Origin: Neocallimastix lanati (nom. inval.)
Lineage: Eukaryota; Neocallimastigomycota; Neocallimastigomycetes; Neocallimastigales; Neocallimastigaceae
Reading direction: 5' to 3'
NCBI GenBank assembly: GCA_016946835.1
Contig: JACVTC010000536.1
Span: 1 to 20,115, forward strand
DNA length: 20,115 nucleotides
In this document: positions 1 to 9,014 of the stretch, in pieces
Layout of the letters: the number at the start of each line of letters is the position of its first letter
Numbering within the stretch: position 1 is the first letter of the stretch
Position numbers and translations under genes: made by a program
The notes under the pieces: model-generated
What the model saw: only the letters and a program-made list of their open reading frames with translations
Told to the model about the DNA's origin: nothing
Databases searched by the model: none

Positions 1-473
1 AAAAATGATAGTCAAAATCAAGAAAATGTTGATAAAAATCAAAACGAAAACGATAAAATAAAAAAAGTAGTTGTTTATATAAAAAATGACATATCAGATG
101 AATTGCTTAGGCTTTTAATAAAGGTTGGACCAATTAGAAAAGCATTAGAAATTTGTGTGAATCTTAAAGGAGAAAATATAATTAAATATGTTAGTGAGGT
201 TGAAGATCATACAGGTTTACTATCATTATTAGATGAAAAAATAAAGAATTAGAAGAAAAAAGAAAGAATTAGAAGAAAATAAAAAAGAAAGGGAAGAAGA
301 TAAAAAAAGAATAGAAGAAAAAGAAAAAGAAATAAAAGAAATAAAAGAAAAAGAAAAAGAATCAAAAGAAAAAGAAAAAGAATTAAAGAAAAAAATAAAG
401 AATTAGAAAAAGAATTAGAAGAAAAAAATAAAAATTAGAAGAAAAAGAAAAAGAATTGAAAATCTTTAAATGA
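1..473 (+). pseudogene. 3' part of a Lys/Glu-rich coiled-coil gene, frame-broken, cut by the window edge
   Basis: An open frame enters from base 1 and runs to a TAG at 250-252 (83 codons). It starts hydrophilic (Asn/Asp/Gln/Lys), then has a mixed helical stretch containing ISDELLRLLIKVGPIRK and GLLSLLDEK. The next ~220 bases continue in other frames as repeated KEKE/KELEE heptad-like sequence, with breaks near 250, 404 and 436 and a final TGA at 471-473. The breaks lie in A-runs, and each new frame resumes the same Glu/Lys pattern, so this was one coding region ending in a long charged coiled coil. No enzymatic motif is visible and I do not recognise the family. The true start lies left of the window. 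Confidence 0.5.
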
Positions 474-1045
474 AAACAAAAAAAAGAAATAATTATAACG
501 AAAATAATAATAATGATATTAATAAAAAGACCAGAATTTAGTAAAAATATATATATAGATAATATATATTTATTATATAATAAAAATATTATATATTATT
601 AATATGATATTCTAAGAAAATTATTAAAATTCTTAATCTTTTAAATTTTTTAATTTTTTTTTAAACTATTTTAAACTAATATTAAAGACATATATTTTAA
701 AAAAAGAAAGAAAAAATTAACTCTTTCTTAATTTAATAATTCAATTTATTTTCCTAAATATATTAAATAATATTTAACTAAGAAGATATTTTTTGTTAAA
801 TATTATTAATATCATTAGTTTTATAATAAATGTCATTTTTTATGATTAAATATTTTTATTATTAAAATCAAATCATTTGTTTTTTAAATATTTTTTTTTT
901 TTATTTTTTAATATTTTGAACGATTATAACATTTAAAAAAAATATTAAAAGATATTTTTATGTAATTAAATATAATTATTAATCAATAAATATTATTAAT
1001 TTTTAAAAATAAATATTAATTATTAGTTGCATATTATTTAAAAAT

Positions 1046-1099
1046 ACGTCAAATTGCGAAATTCAAAAATGCAATACTTTAATTTGTGACGTGTGACGT
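1046..1099. promoter_or_regulatory. cluster of three TGACGT (CRE/bZIP half-site-like) motifs
   Basis: ACGTCA (the complement of TGACGT) is at 1046-1051, and two direct TGACGT copies are at 1087-1092 and 1094-1099, spaced 7 bases start to start. In a stretch that is otherwise nearly all A and T, three copies within 54 bases stand out. TGACGT is the known half-site core of bZIP/CREB-type factors. A regulatory role is inference; the nearest plus-strand gene starts about 1.1 kb downstream. Confidence 0.3.
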
Positions 1100-1126
1100 A
1101 TATTAATTTTATAATTAATTAAATAT

Positions 1127-1152
1127 AAAAGTACATAAAATTTAGTACTTTT
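1127..1152. repeat. perfect inverted repeat, 8-bp arms
   Basis: AAAAGTAC at 1127-1134 and GTACTTTT at 1145-1152 are exact reverse complements separated by 10 bases. The GTAC cores make this more than simple A/T symmetry. The T-rich 3' arm could resemble a terminator-like hairpin, but no transcription unit is evident nearby. Confidence 0.4.
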
Positions 1153-1263
1153 CGACTTTAATGCTACAAATTATAATAATTATTTAAAAAATTATTATTT
1201 TTATATATTTAGCAGTTTAAAATAATTGAATTTTTATATTCGTAGTTTAAAATAAGGCTTTTT

Positions 1264-1265
<2 letters not shown>

Positions 1266-1317
<52 letters not shown>
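1266..1317 (+). repeat. poly-T tract, 52 bases
   Basis: An uninterrupted T run preceded by TTTTC. Other long homopolymers in the window include 37 A at 14684-14720 and 31 A at 15941-15971. Exact lengths are unreliable in most sequencing chemistries. Confidence 0.85.
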
Positions 1318-1320
<3 letters not shown>

Positions 1321-1759
1321 TAAATTAGATAACAAATATAAATAATTAAATATTTTCATTTTTATTATTGATTAATTATTTTTACTTAATTCATTTTAAT
1401 TAAATAAATATAATAAATAAATATAAATAAAATTTTAAAGAATAATATATTTTTAATTATATTTTAATTATGAAATATAATTCATTAAAAATAATTATTT
1501 ACATTGTTTATTTTATTTAATATTTATATTTTGTATTTTTATTATGTTTATTGTTTAAATAGTAATAAATTTATTTAAAACAATGATTTAAATATAGTTT
1601 ATAATATATTATAAAAAATAAAAATATAAATAGTTTTAAAAACTATGTTTATATTAATTATATTAAATAAATATAATATTTAATATTGTATTTGTGTAGA
1701 TAATATATAATATTTTAATTATACATTATGTATTTTACTTTAGTTTTTGTTTATTTTAT

Positions 1760-1970
1760 TTATACGTAAACATCACACTTACAATAGAAAACATAATTAT
1801 CACGCCAAACCTTCCGTACCAGGATATTTAATCTTTTTAATCTTTTTATTGTGACATTCAACCTATTTGTAAAAGTTAGCGGCTACATCTACTCTACATG
1901 AATCAGCATAAGTAAAACATGCTAATATCATAAGTACGAAAGCATATAAGTAAGTTAAATTAAATTTCAT
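1760..1970 (-). pseudogene. relic of a small secreted cysteine-containing protein
   Basis: On the minus strand an ATG at 1970-1968 opens a frame beginning MKFNLTYLYAFVLMILAC, which looks like a classical signal peptide: one Lys, a hydrophobic core, then FTYADSC with a plausible cleavage after Ala. An in-frame TAG at 1865-1863 stops it after 35 residues. The same frame continues with VECHNKKIKKIKYPGTEG to a TGA at 1802-1800. A +1 frame then gives VWRDNYVFYCKCDVYV and a TAA at 1762-1760. Four cysteines lie after the signal peptide, and the locally higher G+C matches this stretch. I read it as one ~70-residue secreted protein broken by one nonsense change and one indel. No family is recognised. 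It is too short and too broken to pass a length filter. Confidence 0.5.
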
Positions 1971-2136
1971 TGTGAATAATTTTGTATATAAGTATTAATT
2001 ATATTTTTTATAGTTATTACAAATATAATATTTTTCATTTTAAAAATATAAAATACTTTTAAAAATATATATTTATTTTTTATTTTTAATTATATTAAAT
2101 ATTATTTATATTCACAACTTTAATTTAATTTGAATA

Positions 2137-2207
2137 TTTAAATAAATAATATAATAAAAATATACAATGTTTTTTAAATAAATAATATAATAAAAATATA
2201 CAATGTT
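2137..2207 (+). repeat. 36-bp direct duplication spanning a start codon
   Basis: The sequence running from a TTTA through to TACAATGTT occurs twice with a 36-base period. The first copy ends in the ATG at 2167-2169, which opens only four codons (MFFK, then TAA). The second ends in the ATG at 2203-2205, which opens the ankyrin gene. The duplication therefore creates an upstream ATG with a very short leader ORF. Confidence 0.75.
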
Positions 2208-4326
2208 CAAAAAAGAAAATAATAATATTACTGGGGTAAAAAAAAAAAAAAAACTTTTAAATTCAGAAGATAGAAAAGATGTATTAAACAATTTTAAATC
2301 ATTTTTAGAACTTAATAAAAATACATTAAAAATTGATGATTTAATTACTACAGATTTTGACTTATTAGTCTATGCAATTCAAAATAATTGTCCATTACCT
2401 TTAATTGAATTTATTAGTGAAAAATGTCAAAAATATAAAACAAGTTTAAATTATGAAACAAAACAACATGAAGTACCATTATTTATAGCATTTGAAAATA
2501 CCATTCCAAAACAACGGCTTAATAATACTACAGATACAACAAATGATAATAATAGTATCAATACCTCTAATACAACTAAAACAAATGAAACTAAAAAAAA
2601 AAAAAAAAAAAAAAAAAAATTATTTTTAATGAAAATTTTATTAAAATATTTAATTATTTAAAGAAACGTGGGTCTGATATTAATTTTTGTAATAGTCGTG
2701 GTGAAAATTTATTAATATATATTTATAATAAAAGATTGTTAAACATTAAAATATTTTTAAACTTTTATATAATAATAATGTGAATTTTAACTATTTTTTA
2801 GAAAAATTATATATTGCTTCAAGTGAAGATGAATTTAATGAAGAATTTATAAATAATATTCAAATAGTTTGTCATGATACTAATGTGAATAGAGAAAGTT
2901 TTAATAAATATTTAAAGGTTGCAATAAAAGAATATCATAATCGTATCAATAAACTTATTATGTTATTAGTACAAACTTCAAAAAATAAAACCAGTATAAG
3001 CATTAGAAAGTTTAAAAAGTTTTGCAAAGATTTTACTGTAGATGGAGTAGTGAAAGTACCTTTTAATTATTTATATGATTTAGTGAATGAAAATAATGAT
3101 AAAGAAATTAAATTTTTATTAAATAATAATGTTAAAATGTATTGTAATAATGTATCAAAATTTATTAAAAAAAAACAGAAAATACAGAAATTATTGAATA
3201 TTTAAAAAAAATTTAATGTAGAAGGAAATATATATAATAGATATTTTAATATTGAAGAAATATTAAGTTCATGTTTCTATGAAGAAAATTATGAAACATT
3301 AAATTTATTAGTAGAACAAGGAATAAATTTTGATAAATATGAACCAAATGATTATAATGGTAGATAGACCTCTTTTTGCTACTGAATGTGAAAATAATAA
3401 TATAGAAGCAATAAAATTTTTGCTACTGAATGTGAAAATAATAATATGGAAGCAATAAAATTTTTGCTACTGAATGTGAAAATAATAATATGGAAGCAAT
3501 AAAATTTTTGCTACTGAATGTGAAAATAATAATATGGAAGCAATAAAATTTTTGCTACTGAATGTGAAAATAATAATATAGAAGCAATAAAATTTTTAAC
3601 AGAACATGGGGCTAATATTAATATAAAAGATAATTATGAAGGAAAATCAGGATTAATGATATTAATTAGTAATAATGATTATCATGATATTGATTGTATG
3701 AATGAAATTAAATATTTAATTGATCATGGTGTTGAATTTTATAATAATAGAATTGCTATTACTAATCAATATGATGAAAAAGAAAAAAAAATGATTTTTA
3801 TAAATATTTAATTGAATATGGTGCAAATATTTATACGAATTTAAAAAAATAATCAAATTAACTATTTAAAAAGTAAATATTTAATTGACTATAGTACTTA
3901 TTTTAATCCTAAAGATTTTTGTTCTCCATTTGAATCCTATGTTAGATCAGGTAATACAGAAATTATTAAATATCTTATAAACAAATATAAAACGGCAAAT
4001 TTAATTGATGAAGGAAATAAAACATTAATCCAAATGTCTTATAAAGAGGGAAATAGTGAATTAGTTACCTATTTAATTGAAAATGGTGCTGATATTAATA
4101 CTAAGTCGGATGTAGGGGAACCTATTTTAATGACTGCCTGTCAAAATAAAGATTATGAAATGGTAAAGTATCTTATTGAAAATGGAGCTGATCCTAATAT
4201 TACAGCAGAAGTGATACTCCATTAATTAATGCTTTCCCAGATTTAGAATTGGTAAAATATTATAATATATTATATGAATTATTATTAATTATTATTTTTA
4301 ATTATAGCATAAAAATATATTGTTGA
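2203..4326 (+). pseudogene. ankyrin-repeat protein gene, broken in many places
   Basis: ATG at 2203 starts a hydrophilic N-terminus. A helical region follows (DLLVYAIQNNCPLPLIEFI), then an Asn/Thr-rich spacer and a poly-Lys (A-run) tract. After that the coding signal switches frames repeatedly but keeps producing ankyrin-like repeats: KKRGSDINFCNSRGENLL (~2660), IEAIKFL/TEHGANINIKDN (~3580-3630), IDHGVEF (~3720), YLIEYGANIY (~3810), YLIENGADINTKS (~4070) and YLIENGADPNIT (~4165). Ankyrin repeats are helix-turn-helix protein-binding modules, so a scaffold or effector role is likely, but the partner is unknown. Most breaks fall in A or T runs (about 2592-2617, 2765, 3175, 3205, 3790, 3845). Others are a 4-bp duplication at about 3362 and the 44-bp array at 3378-3597. 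After about 4250 the sequence dissolves into AT-rich DNA, so the C-terminus is missing or decayed. Confidence 0.75.
3378..3597 (+). repeat. five tandem 44-bp units inside an ankyrin codon block
   Basis: Units begin at 3378, 3422, 3466, 3510 and 3554, exactly 44 bases apart and virtually identical. The visible difference is ATAGAA in units 1 and 5 versus ATGGAA in units 2-4. One unit in the correct frame encodes ATECENNNIEAIKFL, the first half of an ankyrin repeat, and the sequence after unit 5 supplies the second half (TEHGANINIKDN). The ancestral gene therefore had one copy. Because 44 is not a multiple of three, each unit is read in a different frame and stops appear. Confidence 0.9.
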
Positions 4327-4814
4327 ATATATATATATATAATAGTAAAAAAAAAAAAAAAAAAATAAAAAAAAAAAAAAAATAATAATAATAATAATAA
4401 TAAAAAAATAAAAACTTAAAACTTTTATAAATAATAATATAATGTATATGATAAATATTGTTTTTAAGAATAATGGTATTTACTTTATATTAATATAATT
4501 TTTTTTTTTTTACTTTATAATAGTTACTATATTTCATAACCACATTAAACTAAAAAATAATTTTTATTATAAAATAATAAAAAAAAAAAAAAAAAAAAAT
4601 ATTAATTTTATATCAATATCTTATTTATTTTATTTTATCACATTATATATTATTATTTCACTGCATATTTATTTATTTTATATTATTTTATTTTGTTTCG
4701 ATTGATACTTGCAATTTATTATAATTCACATATTTATTTTTTTTTATTTTATTTTATTAGTACTTGTATTTTTATTATAATTCAAATATTTATTTTAATT
4801 TATTTTATTTTATT
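4327..4814. other. AT-rich spacer with A-runs and an early form of the minisatellite
   Basis: It contains A runs around 4347-4381 and 4580-4599 and a short (AAT)n run at about 4382-4401. From about 4620 onward TTTTA-type pentamers appear. Two related segments starting ACTTG at about 4707 and 4762 (55 bases apart) look like divergent precursors of the array that follows. No gene is visible. Confidence 0.6.
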
Positions 4815-5489
4815 CAATCTGTTCTTTCTTATTTAATATTCTACTTTTTATTTTATTTTATTTTATTTTATTTTATTCAATCTGTACTTTCTTATTTAAT
4901 ATTCTACTTTTTATTTTATTTTATTTTATTCAATCTGTACTTTCTTGTTTAATATTCTACTTTTTATTTTATTTTATTCAATCTGTACTTTCTTATTTAA
5001 TATTCTACTTTTTATTTTATTTTATTCTATTTTATTCAATTTGTATTTTCTTATTTAATATTCTACTTCTTATTTTATTTTATTCTATTTTATTCAATCT
5101 GTACTTTCTTATTTAATATTCTACTTTTTATTTTATTTTATTTTATTCAATCTGTACTTTCTTATTTAATATTCTACTTCTTATTTTATTTTATTCTATT
5201 TTATTCAATCTGTACTTTCTTATTTAATATTCTACTTTTTATTTTATTTTATTTTATTCAATCTGTACTTTCTTATTTAATACTCTACTTTTTATTTTAT
5301 TTTGTATTATTTTATTCAATCTGTACTTTCTTATTTAATATTCTACTTCTTATTTTATTTTATTCTATTTTATTCAATCTGTACTTTCTTATTTAATATT
5401 CTACTTCTTATTTTATTTTATTCTATTTTATTCAATCTGTACTTTCTTATTTAATATTCTACTTTTTATTTTATTTTATTTTATTTTTC
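4815..5489 (+). repeat. minisatellite, 12 units of 48-63 bp
   Basis: Each unit starts with CAATCTGTACTTTCTTATTT (minor variants), continues TAATATTCTACTT, and ends in a run of TTTTA/TTCTA pentamers. Unit starts are at 4815, 4878, 4931, 4979, 5037, 5095, 5148, 5206, 5259, 5317, 5375 and 5433. The spacings are 63, 53, 48, 58, 58, 53, 58, 53, 58, 58 and 58, all differing by multiples of 5. This is a nested repeat: a conserved ~33-bp core plus a variable number of 5-bp units. There are no unique spacers, so it is not a CRISPR-like array. It abuts the coding sequence of the next gene without a gap. Confidence 0.9.
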
Positions 5490-5585
5490 GTTAATGCTAT
5501 TAATGGATTTAAAGAACAACCTTCTAATTCGGAATATCTAAATAAAAAAAATAAATTTAAGGTTAATGAAGAATCCATAAATACA

Positions 5586-7615
5586 ATGGAATCTTATTTT
5601 TATAAAGTTTATAATCTACATGAAAATAAATATGGATATATTGTTGATGAAAACGGTTATGAATTAATTTATATAAATAGTTATAATAAGGATTCTCAAT
5701 CCTATCTTTATAAATATAAATTATTAGACTCAGTTAAAAAATTAAATTCTATTATAAATAAAAATAAAGATAATCTTATTTATGGTGTTGGTATTAATAC
5801 TAATGAAGATAATTTTTCTTCGGAAATTAATCCTATGACAATTTTAGAATCTGAAACAATTGATGAGGCTGTGGAAAAATTATATAATGGCATCGAAGCT
5901 TTGGATGATGATAGCTTCAAAGATGAATTGATAAAAATACGAAACGAGCTAAATGAAATTAAAGAAGTAAATGATATAGAATTAGAAAAAAATGGTGAAC
6001 CAAGTCTCAATAGTGAAGTAGTTCATAAATTATATAATTCCGTAACTTCTAAGCAAGGTTTGCCAATTGATGAAAACGTTAAACCATCAGAAAACTTTTT
6101 ATCCGTTCCAGGATTAGAAAATATTGATTTTGAGAATCCAGATACTATGATAAATACATTTAAAAATAAAGATATTTCAATAAAAGATAAAGAATATATT
6201 TTTAATGGATTAAAACTTGAAATTATTAATAGTGATCCAGAAAATGAAAGACTTTCTCATAGAATTTATACTGTAGTTCATAATTTAGATATATTTATAA
6301 AACAAGAAAGTAAAAAAAAAATTAATTCATTTACATCAGATATTGGACATGAACGTTACATTACTGATTTTATTTCATTGACAAGTGATTACAATAATTT
6401 AGTTGCTGTAGCCATTCATCATTGATGAAATATATAGTGATAAGCTTAGTATTAGTGAACCAATTAAACCAGTTGAATTAGACAATAGCATACTTCAGCG
6501 TTATAACTATATTATTAATAAAAAATTACAATTGTAGCTATAAAAGAAGTTGCAAAGAATAACTGATATCTATGATAAAGATGATTTTTGGAACAACATA
6601 TACATGAGGTAAATCTGTTATTAAAGAAGTTACTCTTTCAGACTTGAATAATATATGTAAAGATGGAAAAGTATTTTCCACCAAAGTCAAATATATGACA
6701 GAAATTGTAGATAAAGCTAATGATGGTATTAGTACCACATTATTAAAAAAAAAATCTTATAAATCAAGATATATTCATACAAGATATCTTTCTCCAGCTA
6801 GTAGAAATTCAGAAGATATTAGTGATATCGAAACAAAATTTTGGAAAATTTAATAATGAATTTATTCCAAATGATATTCAGTCTATTCGTGATTATTCAA
6901 GTTTAAAGTTTTATGAAGCTATGAATGCTGTATCAAAATATAATCCATATTGTTACATTAGAAAATTTTGAAAATAAAAATGGATTAGCTAATGTAGCTA
7001 CTCTTTATCAAGGAGCAAAATCTTATAATGATATGTTCTATAAGTAAAGAATGTATTGAGGAACAAGAAAAGTCGGAATATAAAGATTGTATTAGTGAAC
7101 TTACTATAAATAATTACAAAAAATATATGCTCTAAAATTAACAGTGATAAATGTCAAAAATTTTATAATAATCCATTAGAATTTTATTCTATATGAAGAG
7201 AAAACTCCAATTTTGTTGAGATGTTTCAATCATCATTAATAAAATCTTTGAAATTATCTTACCAAATGTCATGTCAAACGGATGAAAATGGAAATTTATG
7301 TCCTTTTGCTTTGACTTCAATTAGACGAGAAGGTAATTCTAATATTTTAAATGATACATGTAAGTCTAAACTTTGTACGGAATCAGCCATTAACATATAT
7401 AAAAATTATGACTTAGACCAAATGGCAGCCTATGAAAGTCTATCAACTACTACTTGAAGTTACTCTTATGATGAATTAACCGTAGCTAAAAATTACTTTT
7501 TGAATTAGAATTAGAAAAATGTCAATTACATCATGTTTCAAGTGCTGTTATCATTAAAAGTAATAATGTTTTATTAATTTCTTTAGTTTTACTTTTTGTG
7601 TTACTTTCTCTTTAA
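5586..7615 (+). pseudogene. large secreted or surface protein gene, cysteine-containing, frame-broken
   Basis: The first ATG in the main frame is at 5586, and an uninterrupted 279-codon frame follows (5586-6425). The frame is also open upstream to 5397, where it reads LFYFILFFVNA then INGFKEQ, a signal-peptide-like stretch encoded by the end of the minisatellite; the true N-terminus is probably there but no ATG is found. After 6425 coding continues in shifting frames (breaks near 6423, 6535, 6600, 6850, 6955, 7045, 7130, 7490), with in-frame TGA codons at 7194 and 7455. The first half is acidic and helical. The second half has cysteines (around LSYQMSCQTDENGNLCPFA and NDTCKSKLCTESA). The last ~18 residues are a strongly hydrophobic tail, VLLISLVLLFVLLSL, before TAA at 7613-7615, as in a tail anchor or GPI signal. 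I do not recognise the family. Confidence 0.55.
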
Positions 7616-7618
7616 ATA

Positions 7619-8881
7619 ATGTATATTATTTTAAATAAATCAAAATTAATAATATTAAATATTTATAAAAAAAAGTTGTTTGATATTAAAGTATTTTTAG
7701 AAAAAAAAGCTACCTAAATTAAATCCTTTGACTATTTCTATTCCAGAAGTAGAGTATGATTATTTGATGGTAGAGAAAAAAACTTACTATATATCCTTTA
7801 TTCATGATGATTATGAAATTAAAATACCAGCACCAATCGATGGAGTATTTCGTTGTAGATGGGATTGAAAAAGTAATTATTTCACAAGAGATATTTTGTA
7901 CTCCTATTTTTGTTTATAAGGAGGATCGTATTGAGTATAAGGAATGTAATGAAAAAGGAAAATTTCAATCTCTGGAGATGTTTACCGATTATAAATATAT
8001 TGTATATTCAAAAAAAGATTATGTTAAAGCAATCTACAATAAGTAAAAGAAAAAGTGAAAAGGTTAAATTAGATTACCATAATTTATGGAATGAAAATTA
8101 TGTGGATTTAAACAATGAATACACTAATATTGATATACATTATAGATTTTCAAATAAAAGTCGAGAAAAAAAAATTAAGCAATATGAAAAGATATACCTT
8201 ATTAGATATTAGAGTTTATTATTCATTATTTTTCCAAGAGTTACGTATAAAAGGAATTAAGTCGCATGAAAGACAAAGTATATCATTGGTGTATATTCTT
8301 CATCATTTGAATCCTTCGCTTTCCTTGGATGAAATTAAAAATATAATCCTATCGGTGGTGATTGGTGAAAATTTTACCTAAAGATATTAATATTATTATT
8401 CCGGATGCCTTTCCTGAAGAAACATTACATTCTATTATAGTTCGTCGTTCCGAAAGTCATAATAAAATATTATCCATGGTCGATAGAATGATCGATAGCT
8501 ACTTTACTCCAGACTACTTACATTGTAATGGGTCATCATCAAACGATTCGTCATATGATGATAAAAGTACTAAATTCTATACTTATTTGGCAATGGCAAA
8601 ATCATTATTTCATAATGAAGGAAATATTCAATATTATAATAGTCGTATTGATACCTTTTCTTATTCCTTATATCGTAGCATAAAATATTTTACTTTGAAA
8701 AATAAAAATATTACCACTGGATAAGTTCATTAAAAATTTAAATATAAAATTGTACGGGAATGTAAAATCTGGAAAAGTTCGTTCCTATTTCCGAGAATAT
8801 GAAGCTATTTCTGTGCAAACGTTAAGTAAGCGTTCTTACTATAATCTGCTTCTTGATTTGATGACTGGTTTACTTTACTAA
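7619..8881 (+). pseudogene. N-terminal half of a divergent RNA polymerase second-largest (beta/RPB2-type) subunit
   Basis: ATG at 7619 follows the previous stop by three bases. Coding then shifts frame near 7710, 7848, 8044, 8195, 8375 and 8722. Two blocks identify it. At 7856-7890, VVDGIEKVIISQE, preceded in another frame by IPAPIDGVF, matches the family signature 'G-F-I-NG-EKV-I-QE' of RPB2/RPC2/RpoB N-terminal domains. At 8813-8863, VQTLSKRSYYNLLLDLM corresponds to the conserved 'VSQVLSRL-Y-S-L' segment near fork loop 1. Between them, QYYNSRIDTFSYSLYRSI fits the 'D-Y-NKR-D-G-L' block in position. Multisubunit polymerases transcribe DNA to RNA; the catalytic part lies C-terminal of this region and is absent. 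The frame ends at TAA 8879-8881, just after the last recognisable block. CpG is much commoner here than in the ankyrin gene. An endogenised large DNA virus or cytoplasmic linear plasmid is possible; a diverged nuclear copy is the alternative. Confidence 0.7.
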
Positions 8882-9014
8882 TTTCTAAATTTTTCAAAAC
8901 AGAATTAGGGTCATTAATATTTATTTTTTCAAAATTGTATTCTTCGGAGTCACTGCTTTCATTATCACTGTCATTACTATAGTCATTATCATTATGAATA
9001 TCATTATTATAATG
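8805..9014 (-). CDS. possible acidic Asp/Ser/Asn-rich fragment, no start codon
   Basis: On the minus strand the frame is open for about 70 codons to a TAG at 8807-8805, with an acidic low-complexity part (NDSDNESSDSEEYNFEK) followed by ININDPNSVLKNLE. No ATG is present and a stop lies just upstream. Its left end overlaps the RNA-polymerase fragment in antisense, where openness is probably chance. The part from 8882 to 9014 may be a fragment of another gene or of the retroelement's terminal repeat. Confidence 0.2.
   Translation of the reverse strand, partial: HYNNDIHNDNDYSNDSDNESSDSEEYNFEKININDPNSVLKNLEISKVNQSSNQEADYSKNAYLTFAQK

Larger units (their letters stand above)
474..1759. other. AT-rich stretch without a recognisable gene
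   Basis: About 1.3 kb of very AT-rich sequence, mostly short A and T runs, with stops in all frames. Its only distinctive contents are a cluster of TGACGT motifs around 1046-1099, a perfect inverted repeat at 1127-1152, a 12-base direct repeat (AGTTTAAAATAA at about 1213 and 1244) and a 52-base T run at 1266-1317. I see no coding segment or RNA gene. Confidence 0.6.

Noticed and set aside
3378-3597. CRISPR-like array
   Set aside because: The 44-bp units are directly contiguous with no unique spacers, and they encode part of an ankyrin repeat.
4764-4952. 62-codon Phe/Tyr/Leu-rich frame
   Set aside because: It lacks an ATG (starts at TTG) and is just the minisatellite read in one frame.
5780-6010. 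Minus-strand 76-codon frame
   Set aside because: Ser/Leu-rich antisense shadow of the well-supported 5586-6425 coding frame.
6538-6738. Minus-strand 66-codon frame
   Set aside because: Antisense to the continuing surface-protein coding signal.
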